Shown here piece after piece: positions 37,343-46,600 of a stretch of DNA of 64,000 nt (position 1 is the stretch's first letter; each line of letters begins with the position of its first letter). Made by a program: the position numbers and the translations under genes. The DNA is from Marivita hallyeonensis (GTDB lineage Bacteria > Pseudomonadota > Alphaproteobacteria > Rhodobacterales > Rhodobacteraceae): NCBI RefSeq assembly GCF_900129875.1, contig NZ_FQXC01000005.1, positions 124,001-188,000 of the forward strand, written 5' to 3'. The notes beneath the pieces are model-generated. The model was not told where the DNA came from. It made no database searches and saw only the letters and a program-made list of their open reading frames with translations.

Positions 37343-38902
37343 ATGACCGAGGCACCGACACGCAGACGCCGCAGCGGCGGACGATCCGGACATGCCATTC
37401 GTCGGGGGACTTCTGCTATCGAGCAATTGCCGTGGACCATTCCGACCAATATCGACCGACCAACAGAGCCTTTGAGCGAAGACGGTGTGCAGCGTATCCA
37501 CAATGCCGCCATGCAAATTCTCGAAGAGATCGGAATCGAGTTCCTCAATCCGAAGGCGGCGCAAATCCTGAAAGACGCGGGCTGCAACGTGGATGGCGAA
37601 AATGTCCGCATGGGTCGCGACTTCGTCATGGAGTGGGTCAGAAAAGCGCCGTCCTCGTTCACGCTGACCCCGCGCAATCCGGATCGCCAGATCACGATCG
37701 GTGGGGACCATATCGTTTTCGGCAATGTCTCGTCGCCGCCGAATTACTGGGACCTCGAGATCGGCAAGAAGGTACCCGGAACGCGCGAGATGTGCGCGAA
37801 CCTTCTGAAACTCTCGCAATATTTCAATTGCATCCACTTTGTCGGTGGATATCCGGTGGAACCAGTGGATGTACATGCAAGCGTGCGACATCTTGATGTG
37901 CTGTATGACAAGCTCACGTTGACGGATAAGGTCGCGCATGCCTATTCGCTTGGCAAAGAGCGCGTCGAAGATGTCATGGAAATGGTGCGCATAGCGGGCG
38001 GCCTCACTCAAGAAGAGTTCGAAGCAACCCCTCGGATGTATACCAACATCAATTCCACTTCGCCGTTGAAGCACGATTACCCGATGCTCGACGGCTGGAT
38101 GCGCTGTGCCGCACGCGGGCAGGGTTGCGTGGTGACCCCGTTCACATTGGCGGGTGCCATGGCACCTGTGACGATGGCGGGTGCAGTGGCGCAATCGTTG
38201 GCAGAGGGGCTTTGCGCCATCGTTTTGGCCCAGATCATCCGACCCGGCGCGCCTTGCGCCATCGGTACATTTACATCGAATGTCGACATGAAATCCGGCG
38301 CGCCCGCATTTGGCACGCCCGAGTACATGCGCGCCACGCAGATGACGGGTCAGTTGGCCCGCTTCTACGGCTTGCCTATGAGGTCGTCCGGGGTTTGCGC
38401 CGCCAACGTACCCGACGGTCAGGCGATGTGGGAAACCGAGCACAGCCTCTGGGCCGCCATCCAGTCGGGAACACATATGGTGTACCATGCGGCAGGATGG
38501 CTTGAGGGAGGGTTGATCGCCAGCCCGGAGAAATTCGTGATGGATTGCGAAGTGCTGCAGCAACTGATCCGCTACATGGACCCGGCGATCTGCGACACAA
38601 GCGACGATGGGCTTGGCTTGGACGCTATTCGCGAAGTGGGACCCAACGGCCATTTCTTCGGAACGCAGCACACGCAGGATCGCTATACCTCGGCATTTTA
38701 TCAGCCCTTCCTTTCGGACTGGAAAAACTTTGAAGCTTGGGAAGTGGCTGGATCGGTGTGGACGGCGGAACGGGCACACCAGACGTACAAAGCCATTCTT
38801 GACGAATTCGAGGCCCCGCCGATGGATGAATCCATTCGGGAAGAACTTGCCGACTTTGTAGCGCGGCGAAAGGTTGAAGGTGGCGCTCCGACAGATTTCT
38901 AA
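37343..38902 (+). CDS. Trimethylamine methyltransferase family protein (MttB-like, non-pyrrolysine)
   Basis: A 519-residue MttB-superfamily corrinoid-dependent methyltransferase. Recognisable are ILEEIGIEFLNPKAAQIL, the barrel core SPLKHDYPMLDGWMRC and GTFTSNVDMKSGAPAFGTPEYM, and MWETEHSLWAAIQSG. No in-frame TAG interrupts the gene, so pyrrolysine is not used. Such homologues, including glycine betaine methyltransferase MtgB, demethylate other quaternary amines. No corrinoid protein gene is adjacent. CAGGAGGG lies eight bases before the ATG at 37343. Confidence 0.9.
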   Translation: MTEAPTRRRRSGGRSGHAIRRGTSAIEQLPWTIPTNIDRPTEPLSEDGVQRIHNAAMQILEEIGIEFLNPKAAQILKDAGCNVDGENVRMGRDFVMEWVRKAPSSFTLTPRNPDRQITIGGDHIVFGNVSSPPNYWDLEIGKKVPGTREMCANLLKLSQYFNCIHFVGGYPVEPVDVHASVRHLDVLYDKLTLTDKVAHAYSLGKERVEDVMEMVRIAGGLTQEEFEATPRMYTNINSTSPLKHDYPMLDGWMRCAARGQGCVVTPFTLAGAMAPVTMAGAVAQSLAEGLCAIVLAQIIRPGAPCAIGTFTSNVDMKSGAPAFGTPEYMRATQMTGQLARFYGLPMRSSGVCAANVPDGQAMWETEHSLWAAIQSGTHMVYHAAGWLEGGLIASPEKFVMDCEVLQQLIRYMDPAICDTSDDGLGLDAIREVGPNGHFFGTQHTQDRYTSAFYQPFLSDWKNFEAWEVAGSVWTAERAHQTYKAILDEFEAPPMDESIREELADFVARRKVEGGAPTDF

Positions 38903-38970
38903 AACTTGAAACGTTCGCGCCCTGTTAACGGACCCATGCAACATTGCGTTTCAGGCAAGGAACGCACGAC

Positions 38971-39570
38971 ATGCACGGGCTCATCTTTCGAACGGTAGAA
39001 ACGTTCATATCGGACAGTTTCGGTCACGACACTTGGTCGAAGGCCCTGGTAATGGGTGACGTGCCCGTCACCTCGTTCGAAGCCATGCTTACTTACGATG
39101 CGGCGCTTCTGGATCGCGTGCTTTCGGGATGTGCGACCATTCTCAACCGCCCGCGTGAGCACGTTCTCGAAGACATCGGAACCTATCTGGTGACTCACCA
39201 GACCCATGCCGCCATTCGCCGGCTGATGCGGTTTGGTGGACAGGACTTCGTCGAACTGCTGCATTCGCTGGACGAATTGCCGGGTCGGACACGCCTCGCC
39301 GTTCCCGGTCTGCTCTTACCCGGCATTGCGGTAACCGAACATCGCCCGCATCACTTCTCGATCCGCTGTGACGGCGGGCCTTTGGGTTTCGGTCATGTCC
39401 TTGTCGGACTACTGCGCGCGATGGCCGATGATTATGGAACGCTGGCAATGGTAGACCACATCGGCGCTAAAGACGGATCGGAAATCCTTCAGGTGACGGT
39501 CATCGACGCGGAATTCGCCGACGATCGGGGGTTTTCGCTCGCGCCACAGAACGCGGCCACCGCATCATGA
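38971..39570 (+). CDS. H-NOX (heme NO/oxygen-binding) domain protein with altered ligand site
   Basis: A 199-residue stand-alone H-NOX protein. It starts MHGLIF and has the characteristic RLMRFGGQDFVELL (84-97). Aligned to the family pattern FGG-x5-FL-x2-L-x2-LH, the proximal heme histidine position is Pro104 in DELPGR. The YxSxR heme-carboxylate motif is HFSIR (residues 128-132), with His for Tyr. The protein may thus bind heme differently or bind another ligand. It overlaps the downstream GGDEF gene by four bases, the usual H-NOX/cyclase pairing. Confidence 0.88.
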   Translation: MHGLIFRTVETFISDSFGHDTWSKALVMGDVPVTSFEAMLTYDAALLDRVLSGCATILNRPREHVLEDIGTYLVTHQTHAAIRRLMRFGGQDFVELLHSLDELPGRTRLAVPGLLLPGIAVTEHRPHHFSIRCDGGPLGFGHVLVGLLRAMADDYGTLAMVDHIGAKDGSEILQVTVIDAEFADDRGFSLAPQNAATAS

Positions 39571-40577
39571 TTTCTACCGCCGATCTTTTGCAGCGCCTTC
39601 GGCCGCTTCATGTCTGCGTAGGCAAGACCGGGCATATTTCGGGCCATGGTCGCAGTCTGACGAAACTAGGGGTCGAAGACCTGCGCGGGAAACGATTTCT
39701 CGAAGAGTTCGAGGTTCTACGCCCATCGGCGATCGGCAGCATGGCCGATCTGGCGGATTGCCAGGAGCGCGTCATTCGGCTTCGCTTGCGCAGGGTGCCT
39801 GATATCGTTCTGCGTGGTCTCGTGATCAACGATCAGGCGGATGGCATCATTCTCGACCTGTCTTTCGGCATCGCGGTCGTCGACGCGGTTCGGGCATTCG
39901 ACCTGACCGCACAGGACTTCTCGCCGAGCGATCTCGCGGTGGAGCTGCTCTTTCTGCAAGAGGCCAAATCGACTGCCATGGCGGCGTCATTCAACTTGAA
40001 CGCCCGTCTCGACGACGCGCGTCTGGCGGCGGAAACTCGCGCGTTGACCGACGGTTTGACGGGTCTGCACAATCGCCGCGCGGTGGACGGGGTGATGCAC
40101 CGGCTTGAGCAATCACAAACCGTATACTCAGTGCTTCACCTGGATCTTGATCTGTTCAAGGACGTGAACGACACGTTTGGACATGCGGCGGGGGATACTG
40201 TCCTGAAACATGTCGCAGCCATCCTGCGGCGGAACACGCGAAAAGACGATTTGTTGGTGCGCATCGGTGGTGATGAGTTTCTGATCATCTGCCCGGGTCT
40301 TGTGGACCGGACGAGGTTGGCAACCCTGTCCGAGACTGTGATCCGTGATATCTCTGCGCCGTTTGAGTTTGACGGCCATCGCATCGCCATTTCGGCAAGC
40401 ATTGGCATCGGGCTGTCGTTGGACGTCCCGCACCTTGGGCCGGAACGCGTGAGCGACAATGCTGATATCGCTCTTTACGCAGCAAAACGGTCGGGCAGGG
40501 GGCAGCATGTCTTCTGGACCAAAGAGCTGGGACTGACCCTCGCGGATATGCCGCTCTCGCAAGCAAGGCGCTCGTGA
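39567..40577 (+). CDS. HNOBA-GGDEF diguanylate cyclase, H-NOX partner
   Basis: A 336-residue cyclase. The N-terminal part (about 5-135) resembles the HNOBA (H-NOX-associated) PAS-like domain: LRPLHVCVGKTGHISGHGRSL and FLEEFEVLRP. A short coiled-coil linker leads into GGDEF (about 165-325), with HLDLDLFKDVNDTFGH, active site GGDEF (234-238) and an inhibitory RKDD (225-228). It is expected to make c-di-GMP under control of the overlapping H-NOX gene. Confidence 0.9.
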   Translation: MISTADLLQRLRPLHVCVGKTGHISGHGRSLTKLGVEDLRGKRFLEEFEVLRPSAIGSMADLADCQERVIRLRLRRVPDIVLRGLVINDQADGIILDLSFGIAVVDAVRAFDLTAQDFSPSDLAVELLFLQEAKSTAMAASFNLNARLDDARLAAETRALTDGLTGLHNRRAVDGVMHRLEQSQTVYSVLHLDLDLFKDVNDTFGHAAGDTVLKHVAAILRRNTRKDDLLVRIGGDEFLIICPGLVDRTRLATLSETVIRDISAPFEFDGHRIAISASIGIGLSLDVPHLGPERVSDNADIALYAAKRSGRGQHVFWTKELGLTLADMPLSQARRS

Positions 40578-40629
40578 TCCAGTAGCCGTTTCGCTTGCAA
40601 GCGCTTTTTGGCTGACGCAATCTTGCGCC

Positions 40630-42000
40630 ATGTCATTGAAACGATTTTTGAACTTGTCGGTGCTGTGCATCGTTCTTGGGTTTGCGAATGCGCCTGAAGC
40701 GGCGGCACAGTCATCCGATCAGCCAAGCGGCACAATCGCCGTGGACGACAGCGCCGAGCAGGACGCTGCCATCGCCAATCGCATCCGCGAAATCCTGCGG
40801 GAACTTGATGGCTACGAAGACGTCACGGTCACGGTCAGTGCCGGTATCGTCACGCTGCGGGGTACCGCGCTCGACAGTGCGGCTGTCGCGCGGCTGAACG
40901 AATTGACGGGCCGCGTTGAAGGTGTGGTCACAATCCAGAACGAGGTTCAGGAAACAACGGATGTCGTGCGCCGTCTTGACCCCGCGCTGGAACGCTTCCG
41001 TGACAGGACGGAACAAGTCGTCAACTACCTGCCTTTGGCGGGCATCGCGTTGGCGGCGTTCCTGATCGTTGTGTTCATCGGTTTCGCGATCGCACGACTG
41101 GACCGGCCGTGGAGCCGCATCGCCCCCAATGCCTTCATCGCCGATATCTATCGTCAATTGATCCGTATCGCTTTTCTTGTCGGTGGATTGGTTATCGCCC
41201 TCGATATCCTCGGTGCCACGGCGTTGCTGTCCACCATTCTTGGGGCGGCAGGGATTATCGGTCTGGCCATCGGCTTTGCCGTCAGGGACACGGTAGAGAA
41301 CTTCATCGCCTCGATCATGCTGTCTATCCGCCAACCCTTTCGCCCCAATGACACGGTCGAGATCGAGGGCGACATCGGCAAGGTGATCCGCCTGACAAGC
41401 CGCGCCACGATCTTGCTGAGCTTTGACGGCAATCACATCCGCATACCCAATGCGACAGTGTTCAAAAGCCGGATCGTCAATTACAGCCGAAATGACGAGC
41501 GGCGCTTCGTCATCAGCCTTGGTGTGGCCTTTGATTCCGACCTTGCTCAGGCACAGGATCTTGCGCTGCGGACGGTCAGCTCTCTGCCGTTCGTGATCGA
41601 CGAACCAGCGCCGTCCGTTTGGATCGAAGACCTTGGGGACAGCGCAGTCATCATCCAGGTCGCAGGCTGGATACGGCAGCACGAGAGCAACTTCCTCAAA
41701 GCCCGAAGTGAGGCGTGGCGTCTCTGCATGAGCGCATTCGATCACGCGGGGATTGTCATGCCTGAAACCACTCTGCGCGTCGTTGGCGTCGGCGACACTG
41801 CGCCCGACACGCGCGAAGGCCTCGTTCCGCCGCAAAGCGCCTTACAACCCAAGTCCACCGCCGCCGCTGTCGCCGCAGTCAAAGCCACTGTCGCAGACGT
41901 GGACGCCGCGATAGACCAGGAGCTGGAGCGCATCGTGGACACCGAACGCGCCGAGAAACGCGGAGACGATCTCCTCGAAAAAGGCGCCCTCGAAGAGTAG
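40630..42000 (+). CDS. Mechanosensitive channel (MscS family) with BON domain
   Basis: A 456-residue protein. A signal peptide (about 1-26) leads to a periplasmic BON domain (about 45-110, with YEDVTVTVSAGIVTLRGTA). Three helices follow (about 138-160, 175-200, 205-225). The last contains GIIGLAIGFAVRDTVENFIASIMLSIRQPF, the MscS pore-lining and beta-domain junction. The C-terminal vestibule begins PNDTVEIEGDIGKV. It releases solutes in hypo-osmotic shock; mscL in this window is the large-conductance counterpart. Confidence 0.92.
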   Translation: MSLKRFLNLSVLCIVLGFANAPEAAAQSSDQPSGTIAVDDSAEQDAAIANRIREILRELDGYEDVTVTVSAGIVTLRGTALDSAAVARLNELTGRVEGVVTIQNEVQETTDVVRRLDPALERFRDRTEQVVNYLPLAGIALAAFLIVVFIGFAIARLDRPWSRIAPNAFIADIYRQLIRIAFLVGGLVIALDILGATALLSTILGAAGIIGLAIGFAVRDTVENFIASIMLSIRQPFRPNDTVEIEGDIGKVIRLTSRATILLSFDGNHIRIPNATVFKSRIVNYSRNDERRFVISLGVAFDSDLAQAQDLALRTVSSLPFVIDEPAPSVWIEDLGDSAVIIQVAGWIRQHESNFLKARSEAWRLCMSAFDHAGIVMPETTLRVVGVGDTAPDTREGLVPPQSALQPKSTAAAVAAVKATVADVDAAIDQELERIVDTERAEKRGDDLLEKGALEE

Positions 42001-42064
42001 CCAAATTTTCCGATTTCCGGGTCTTGATCCCGAGTTCATGCCAGCGTAAGAACCGCCGCACGGT

Positions 42065-42139
42065 TGGGGTGTAGCCAAGTGGTAAGGCAACGGTTTTTGG
42101 TACCGCGTACCGTAGGTTCGAATCCTACCACCCCAGCCA
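42065..42139 (+). tRNA. tRNA-Gln (anticodon TTG)
   Basis: A 75-base cloverleaf with encoded CCA. Acceptor TGGGGTG (42065-42071) pairs with CACCCCA (42129-42135); discriminator G; D-loop AAGTGGTAAGGC; anticodon loop TTTTGGT with TTG; T-arm TAGGTTCGAATCCTA. It lies 64 bases after the MscS gene. Confidence 0.96.
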
Positions 42140-42276
42140 AATCTTACTTACATCAACATTGAGTGCCTCGGGTGTCTCTCTCGGGCCAGAAATGCCCCCG
42201 AAAATGCCCTCGTTCGGATTGGGCCCGTGCTTGGGTGTTGTAGTGAGAGGATTAGACCTGTCGCGGTTTGATGCCG

Positions 42277-42308
42277 CTCCTTTGATAGCATTTATTGCAG
42301 CAAAGGAG
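42277..42308 (+). promoter_or_regulatory. Hairpin covering a Shine-Dalgarno sequence
   Basis: CTCCTTTG (42277-42284) is the exact complement of CAAAGGAG (42301-42308). The right arm is a strong ribosome-binding site seven bases before the ATG at 42316, so the stem would hide it. This is the geometry of a translational control element ahead of the efflux operon. Confidence 0.5.
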
Positions 42309-42315
42309 ACTAAGT

Positions 42316-42423
42316 ATGGGAACGAAAGGCGTGTCTGCGCGTTCCGATCATCAACGCGGGTGTCTTGTGCTCTTTTCCGTCAAAGCGAAGGCCGGGGAAG
42401 GCGGTCATTCGCAGAATGATTAG
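42316..42423 (+). CDS. Possible 35-residue leader peptide
   Basis: A short frame, MGTKGVSARSDHQRG then CLVLFSVKAKAG and a polar end, preceded by AAAGGAG. It ends 51 bases before the RND adaptor start. No homology is known to me. Its support is the strong ribosome-binding site within the hairpin. Confidence 0.35.
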   Translation: MGTKGVSARSDHQRGCLVLFSVKAKAGEGGHSQND

Positions 42424-42474
42424 TACTCGCTTCCGAAGTCAGCTTCAGTTTCGGCATCGAACGAAAGGCCACCA

Positions 42475-43611
42475 ATGGCAGTTAGGTCACTCATTTTCTT
42501 TTCCGTTTTTGGGGCCGCGATCCTCGGCGGCGGGATCGCAGCGCTTATCTGGGCCGGAAACGAGACTGAGGCGCCTCAGTCCCAGACTCGCTTGCCGCCG
42601 CTTGTGACCGTCGCAACCGTAACCGAAGTGACACGTCCTCCAGCCTTGCTGACAACCGGCTTCGTGCGACCGTCTGATCCTCTTACGCTCACGACCGAAG
42701 TTGCGGGGCGTGTCGAGTTTATCCATCCCGATTTCGAAACCGGTGGAAGGATCGACGCAGACACTCCGGTGGTCAGGCTCGGGAGAACGCCTTACGAGGC
42801 CGAACTGATGCGCGCGGAAAGCCTTCGGATGAGCGCGGAAGCGGCTCTGATGCAAGCCGAGAACGCGCTGGAGAGGCAAAGGCAGTTGGCCGCCAATAAT
42901 TTCGCATCCGACGCGCGTATTGAAGAACTGGAAGCGGCACGCGCCGCTGCTCAGGCCGATCTGGGCTCCGCACGTGCATCGGTCACGATTGCACAGGATC
43001 AAGTTGCGGATACGTCGCTGTCCCTTCCCTATGTCGCGCTCGTCACGAGCGAAGACATTTCACCGGGAGCACTGGTGCAGCCCGGACAAAGGATCGGCGA
43101 TGTTGTCAGAGCTGACCGCGCTGAACTGCGCACATCGCTGACCGAGCGGGATTACCGTCGGTTCGCCGCGAATGGCGGGATTATTGGCAAAACCGTCATC
43201 GTGCGGCTTCGGGATAGCGACGCTTCGCGAGAAGCCGAAATCACGGCTGTTTCACCGCAACTTGGTGGCGCCACGCGCATGGTGGAAATCATCGCAACAA
43301 TCACAGACCCCTTCGAAGGCGAAAATAAATTGCTCTTGAATGCGCTGGTCGATGTCGAAATCCCGTTCAATGATACACAAAGGTCTGTGTTGTCCGTTCC
43401 AAGTTCCGCCCTTCAAACGCGGCAGCGCCTGTGGCGGGTTGATGAGGACCTCAGACTCAGGCCTGTGGACTTCGTGATCGAGCGCCGAACAGAGGATACC
43501 CTGTTCCTTCTGTCCGATGAAATTGCTCCGGGTGACCGCGTCCTGACGACTGCGTTGCAGACGCAGATCGAGGGTCGCGAAGTTCGCATTGACGAAACGG
43601 ACGGTAGCTGA
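42475..43611 (+). CDS. RND efflux periplasmic adaptor subunit
   Basis: A 378-residue membrane-fusion protein. A membrane anchor (about 5-24) is followed by the lipoyl half TTEVAGRVEFIHPDFETGGRI, a helical hairpin (about 100-155, with RMSAEAALMQAENALERQRQLAANN), the second lipoyl half and a beta-barrel domain beginning about 200. It links the RND pump to an outer-membrane channel, which is not encoded here. The permease gene starts two bases after its stop. Confidence 0.93.
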   Translation: MAVRSLIFFSVFGAAILGGGIAALIWAGNETEAPQSQTRLPPLVTVATVTEVTRPPALLTTGFVRPSDPLTLTTEVAGRVEFIHPDFETGGRIDADTPVVRLGRTPYEAELMRAESLRMSAEAALMQAENALERQRQLAANNFASDARIEELEAARAAAQADLGSARASVTIAQDQVADTSLSLPYVALVTSEDISPGALVQPGQRIGDVVRADRAELRTSLTERDYRRFAANGGIIGKTVIVRLRDSDASREAEITAVSPQLGGATRMVEIIATITDPFEGENKLLLNALVDVEIPFNDTQRSVLSVPSSALQTRQRLWRVDEDLRLRPVDFVIERRTEDTLFLLSDEIAPGDRVLTTALQTQIEGREVRIDETDGS

Positions 43612-43613
43612 AT

Positions 43614-46600
43614 ATGCGCCGCCTGATTGAAGCCGCGCTTGGCAATCGAGTCCTCCCGAATCTTTTGATGATTGCTCTGCTGTTCGCAGGGGCATTTTCG
43701 ATTGCCAATCTGACGATCAAGAACTTCCCTGAAATCACCACAGGTGCCGTGTCGGTCACCGTCGCTTTTCCCGGTGCGTCGCCGCAGGAAGTGAGCGACG
43801 GCATCATCGAACCGATCGAAAACGAGATCCGGTCGCTCGACGGCGTCCGAAAAATTACGGGAACAGCCCGCCAAAGCGTCGGCGTCGTGACGGTCGATAT
43901 CCTGCGCAGCGCGGATGTCGCGACGGTTCGAGACGATATCGAAACGGCAATTGCGGGGATCACAGTGTTTCCGTCCGGGTCCGAAGATCCGGTCGTCACC
44001 GAAGTGGACGCGCCTGAGCTGGCCATTCAATACATTCTTGCTGGCAATATGGATCCCGCAACGCTCAAGGACCTGGCTCAGACAGCGCGCGAGGAACTGC
44101 TGGCTCAGGAGGGTATAAGCACAGTCGAGATCTCCGGCGTACCGGTTGATGAAATCGGGATCGAGATCGACCGGGCCACTCTGGAGAGTTTTGGTTTGAG
44201 CCTGAACGACATCGCAGCGCGGATCACGGCCGAGAACCTCGATCTGTCCGGCGGAACGCTGCGCTCATCAGACACACGGTTGCAGATACGCGCCTTGGGA
44301 GAGCGAGAGACCGGGGCCGATTTGCGCAGCATTGCTTTGTTCGAGGATGAGAACGGGGCGGTCTTACGGCTCGGAGACATCGCGGAAATCGACGATGGCT
44401 TGGCCGAAGAGGCCGTTTCGGCGCAATTGAATGGCGCGCCGGGTGTCTACATTTCAGTGTTTCGAAACGGGAATGAACAAATTCTCGATCTGGTGGAAAC
44501 GACCCGAACCTATATTCAGCAAGACTTCGTAACGACGCTGCCCAACACGGTTGAGATCGTCGAATGGCGTAATGAAGCGGACAACCTGCAGGGGCGCATC
44601 GACCTTCTGATCAAAAACGCGGCCATCGGTGGCGGCTTGATCCTTTTGCTGCTCACGTTGTTTCTGGACCTGCGGATCGCGCTGTGGGTCTCGGTCGGTA
44701 TCGCAGTCAGCTTTGTTGGTGCATTTGCACTGATGCTGGCCTTCGGTGTCACGATAAACCAGCTTTCGCTGTTTGGCTTTATCCTCGCACTTGGGATCGT
44801 TGTAGACGACGCCATCGTTGTCGGAGAGGCGATCTACGCGCGGCGCAAAGCAGGCGATGCAGGCCTGTCTGCCGCGAAAGCGGGCGCGGCGCGCATGGCG
44901 CCGCCCGTGTTTTTCGCCGTCGCAACTTCGATCGCGGCCTTCACACCACTTCTGTTTCTTCCAGGCACATCGGGATCCTTCATTGCACCCATCGCAGCGG
45001 TGGTGATTTTCGTGCTTCTGATGTCGCTGGTAGAGAGCTTTTTCATTCTCCCGCAGCACCTTGCCCACCTGAGCACCGATGACCCACGCAGGTATTCGCC
45101 GCGTCGTGTGACGGATGCTTTGCGCAATCGGATTGGCGGTGCGCTGGATCGGTTTAGCGATGGTCCAGTTCGAAAAGCGGCAGCATTTTCCGCGCGGCAG
45201 CCTTTGTTCGTCATCCTGACATGTATCGGCATTTTGGTCGCCAGTTTCGCACTGCTTGCCAGCGGAACGGTGCGCGTTGTCTTTTTCCCCGAAATCGAAG
45301 GAAATTTCATAGCTTCGACAGTCGAGCTCCCATCTGGGACGGGGTCAGAGAGGACACAAGACGTTGCCGGAAACGTTGCCGAGGCCGCAAACCGTGCGGC
45401 AGAGACACTCGCGCAAGATCTCGGTGTGGAGCCTGGTCAGATCATTCAGGCGACAGCCATTGCCGTGGGCTTTGCACCGGGAACCGGGGATCCGGAAAGC
45501 GGCGGAAGCGGGTCACCCAACAGAGCGACCGTCGATATCAAGATCGAGGATGCCGAAACACGCACTTTTGCCGCCGAGCGGCTGGAAAACCTTTGGCGGC
45601 AAGAGGTCGGAGACGTGCCCGGCGCGCGCCAATTGTCCTTCTCGGCATCCCTGGTTGGTGTCGGTGCACCCGTGTCTTTACAGGTCTCAGCAGCGTCGGA
45701 AGAGGCACGGGAGGCGGCTGTGCAGCGCATCACCGAGGCTCTGCAAAACCGCGATGGCGTGTTTGCCGTCCGGAACAGCGCGGCAACTTCGGCACAGGAG
45801 GTGCAGATCACCCGCACCGCTGAGGCTGAGGCGCTGGGCGTGTCGCTGGCACAAATCGCGGAAGCGGTGCGTGGCGCGGTTTTCGGAATTGTCGCGACTG
45901 AACTGATACGGGACCGGGAAGAGATCGAATTGCGCGTGCGCCTGCCGGAAAATGAACGCGAGACCCTCGCCGACATCGCCGCTTTCCGCGTGCAGGTCGG
46001 CGACGCTCAGGTACCGCTTTCAACTCTGGCACGGCTTGATCTGGCACCTGCACCCACGGTCCTGACGCGGATCGACGCGCGCGAAATCACAACTGTCGAA
46101 GCCGATGTCGATACGGCGCTGACATCCGGCACCGCTGAGACCAGCTATATCACCGGCACTGTTTTGCCTGAGATTCAGACGGATCATCCCGACGTTCAGA
46201 TAAGTTTGGGTGGTGAGCAGGAAGAGCAACAACGATTTGGCGCCGCACTTGGCCAAAACTTCCTTCTTGCGCTTTTTGTCATGTATTCGATCCTTGCGCT
46301 TGCTTTCCAATCGTTCTCGAAACCGTTCCTGATGCTTTTGACGGTGCCGTTCGGCATCATTGGGGCTTTGGGCGGCCATGCCTTGCTGGGACTGAACCTC
46401 ACCCTATTGTCGATGTTCGGGATCATCGGTTTGTCCGGGATCATGATCAACGCTTCCCTTCTGATCGTGAACGAGTTCGAACAGCGGCGCGCAGAAAACA
46501 GTGATGCTGACGTAATCGACGTCATCTCCGCCTCCATCGCTGCGCGGTTTCGTCCGATCTTTTTGACAACGACCACAACCTTCCTGGGAATAACTCCGCT

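Larger units (their letters stand above)
42140..42474. other. 335-bp gap after tRNA-Gln
   Basis: No recognised family member is encoded. The stretch is less GC-rich than its neighbours and contains a hairpin at 42277-42308 and a tiny frame at 42316-42423 (listed separately). I searched for a repeat of the tRNA 3' end downstream as an attachment site and did not see one; no integrase is present. Confidence 0.6.

Noticed and set aside
37343-38902. Pyrrolysine-type MttB with amber readthrough
   Set aside because: The frame is continuous without an internal TAG.
37328-38944. Long antisense frame (538 residues) opposite mttB
   Set aside because: It mirrors the codon bias of the real gene, has no domain and no plausible ribosome-binding site.
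40711-41835. 374-residue antisense frame opposite the MscS gene
   Set aside because: Composition is of a shadow frame rich in Asp, Arg and Gln with no motif.
42065-42474. tRNA-Gln as an integration site with a neighbouring island
   Set aside because: No integrase and no duplicated tRNA 3' end were found in the window.
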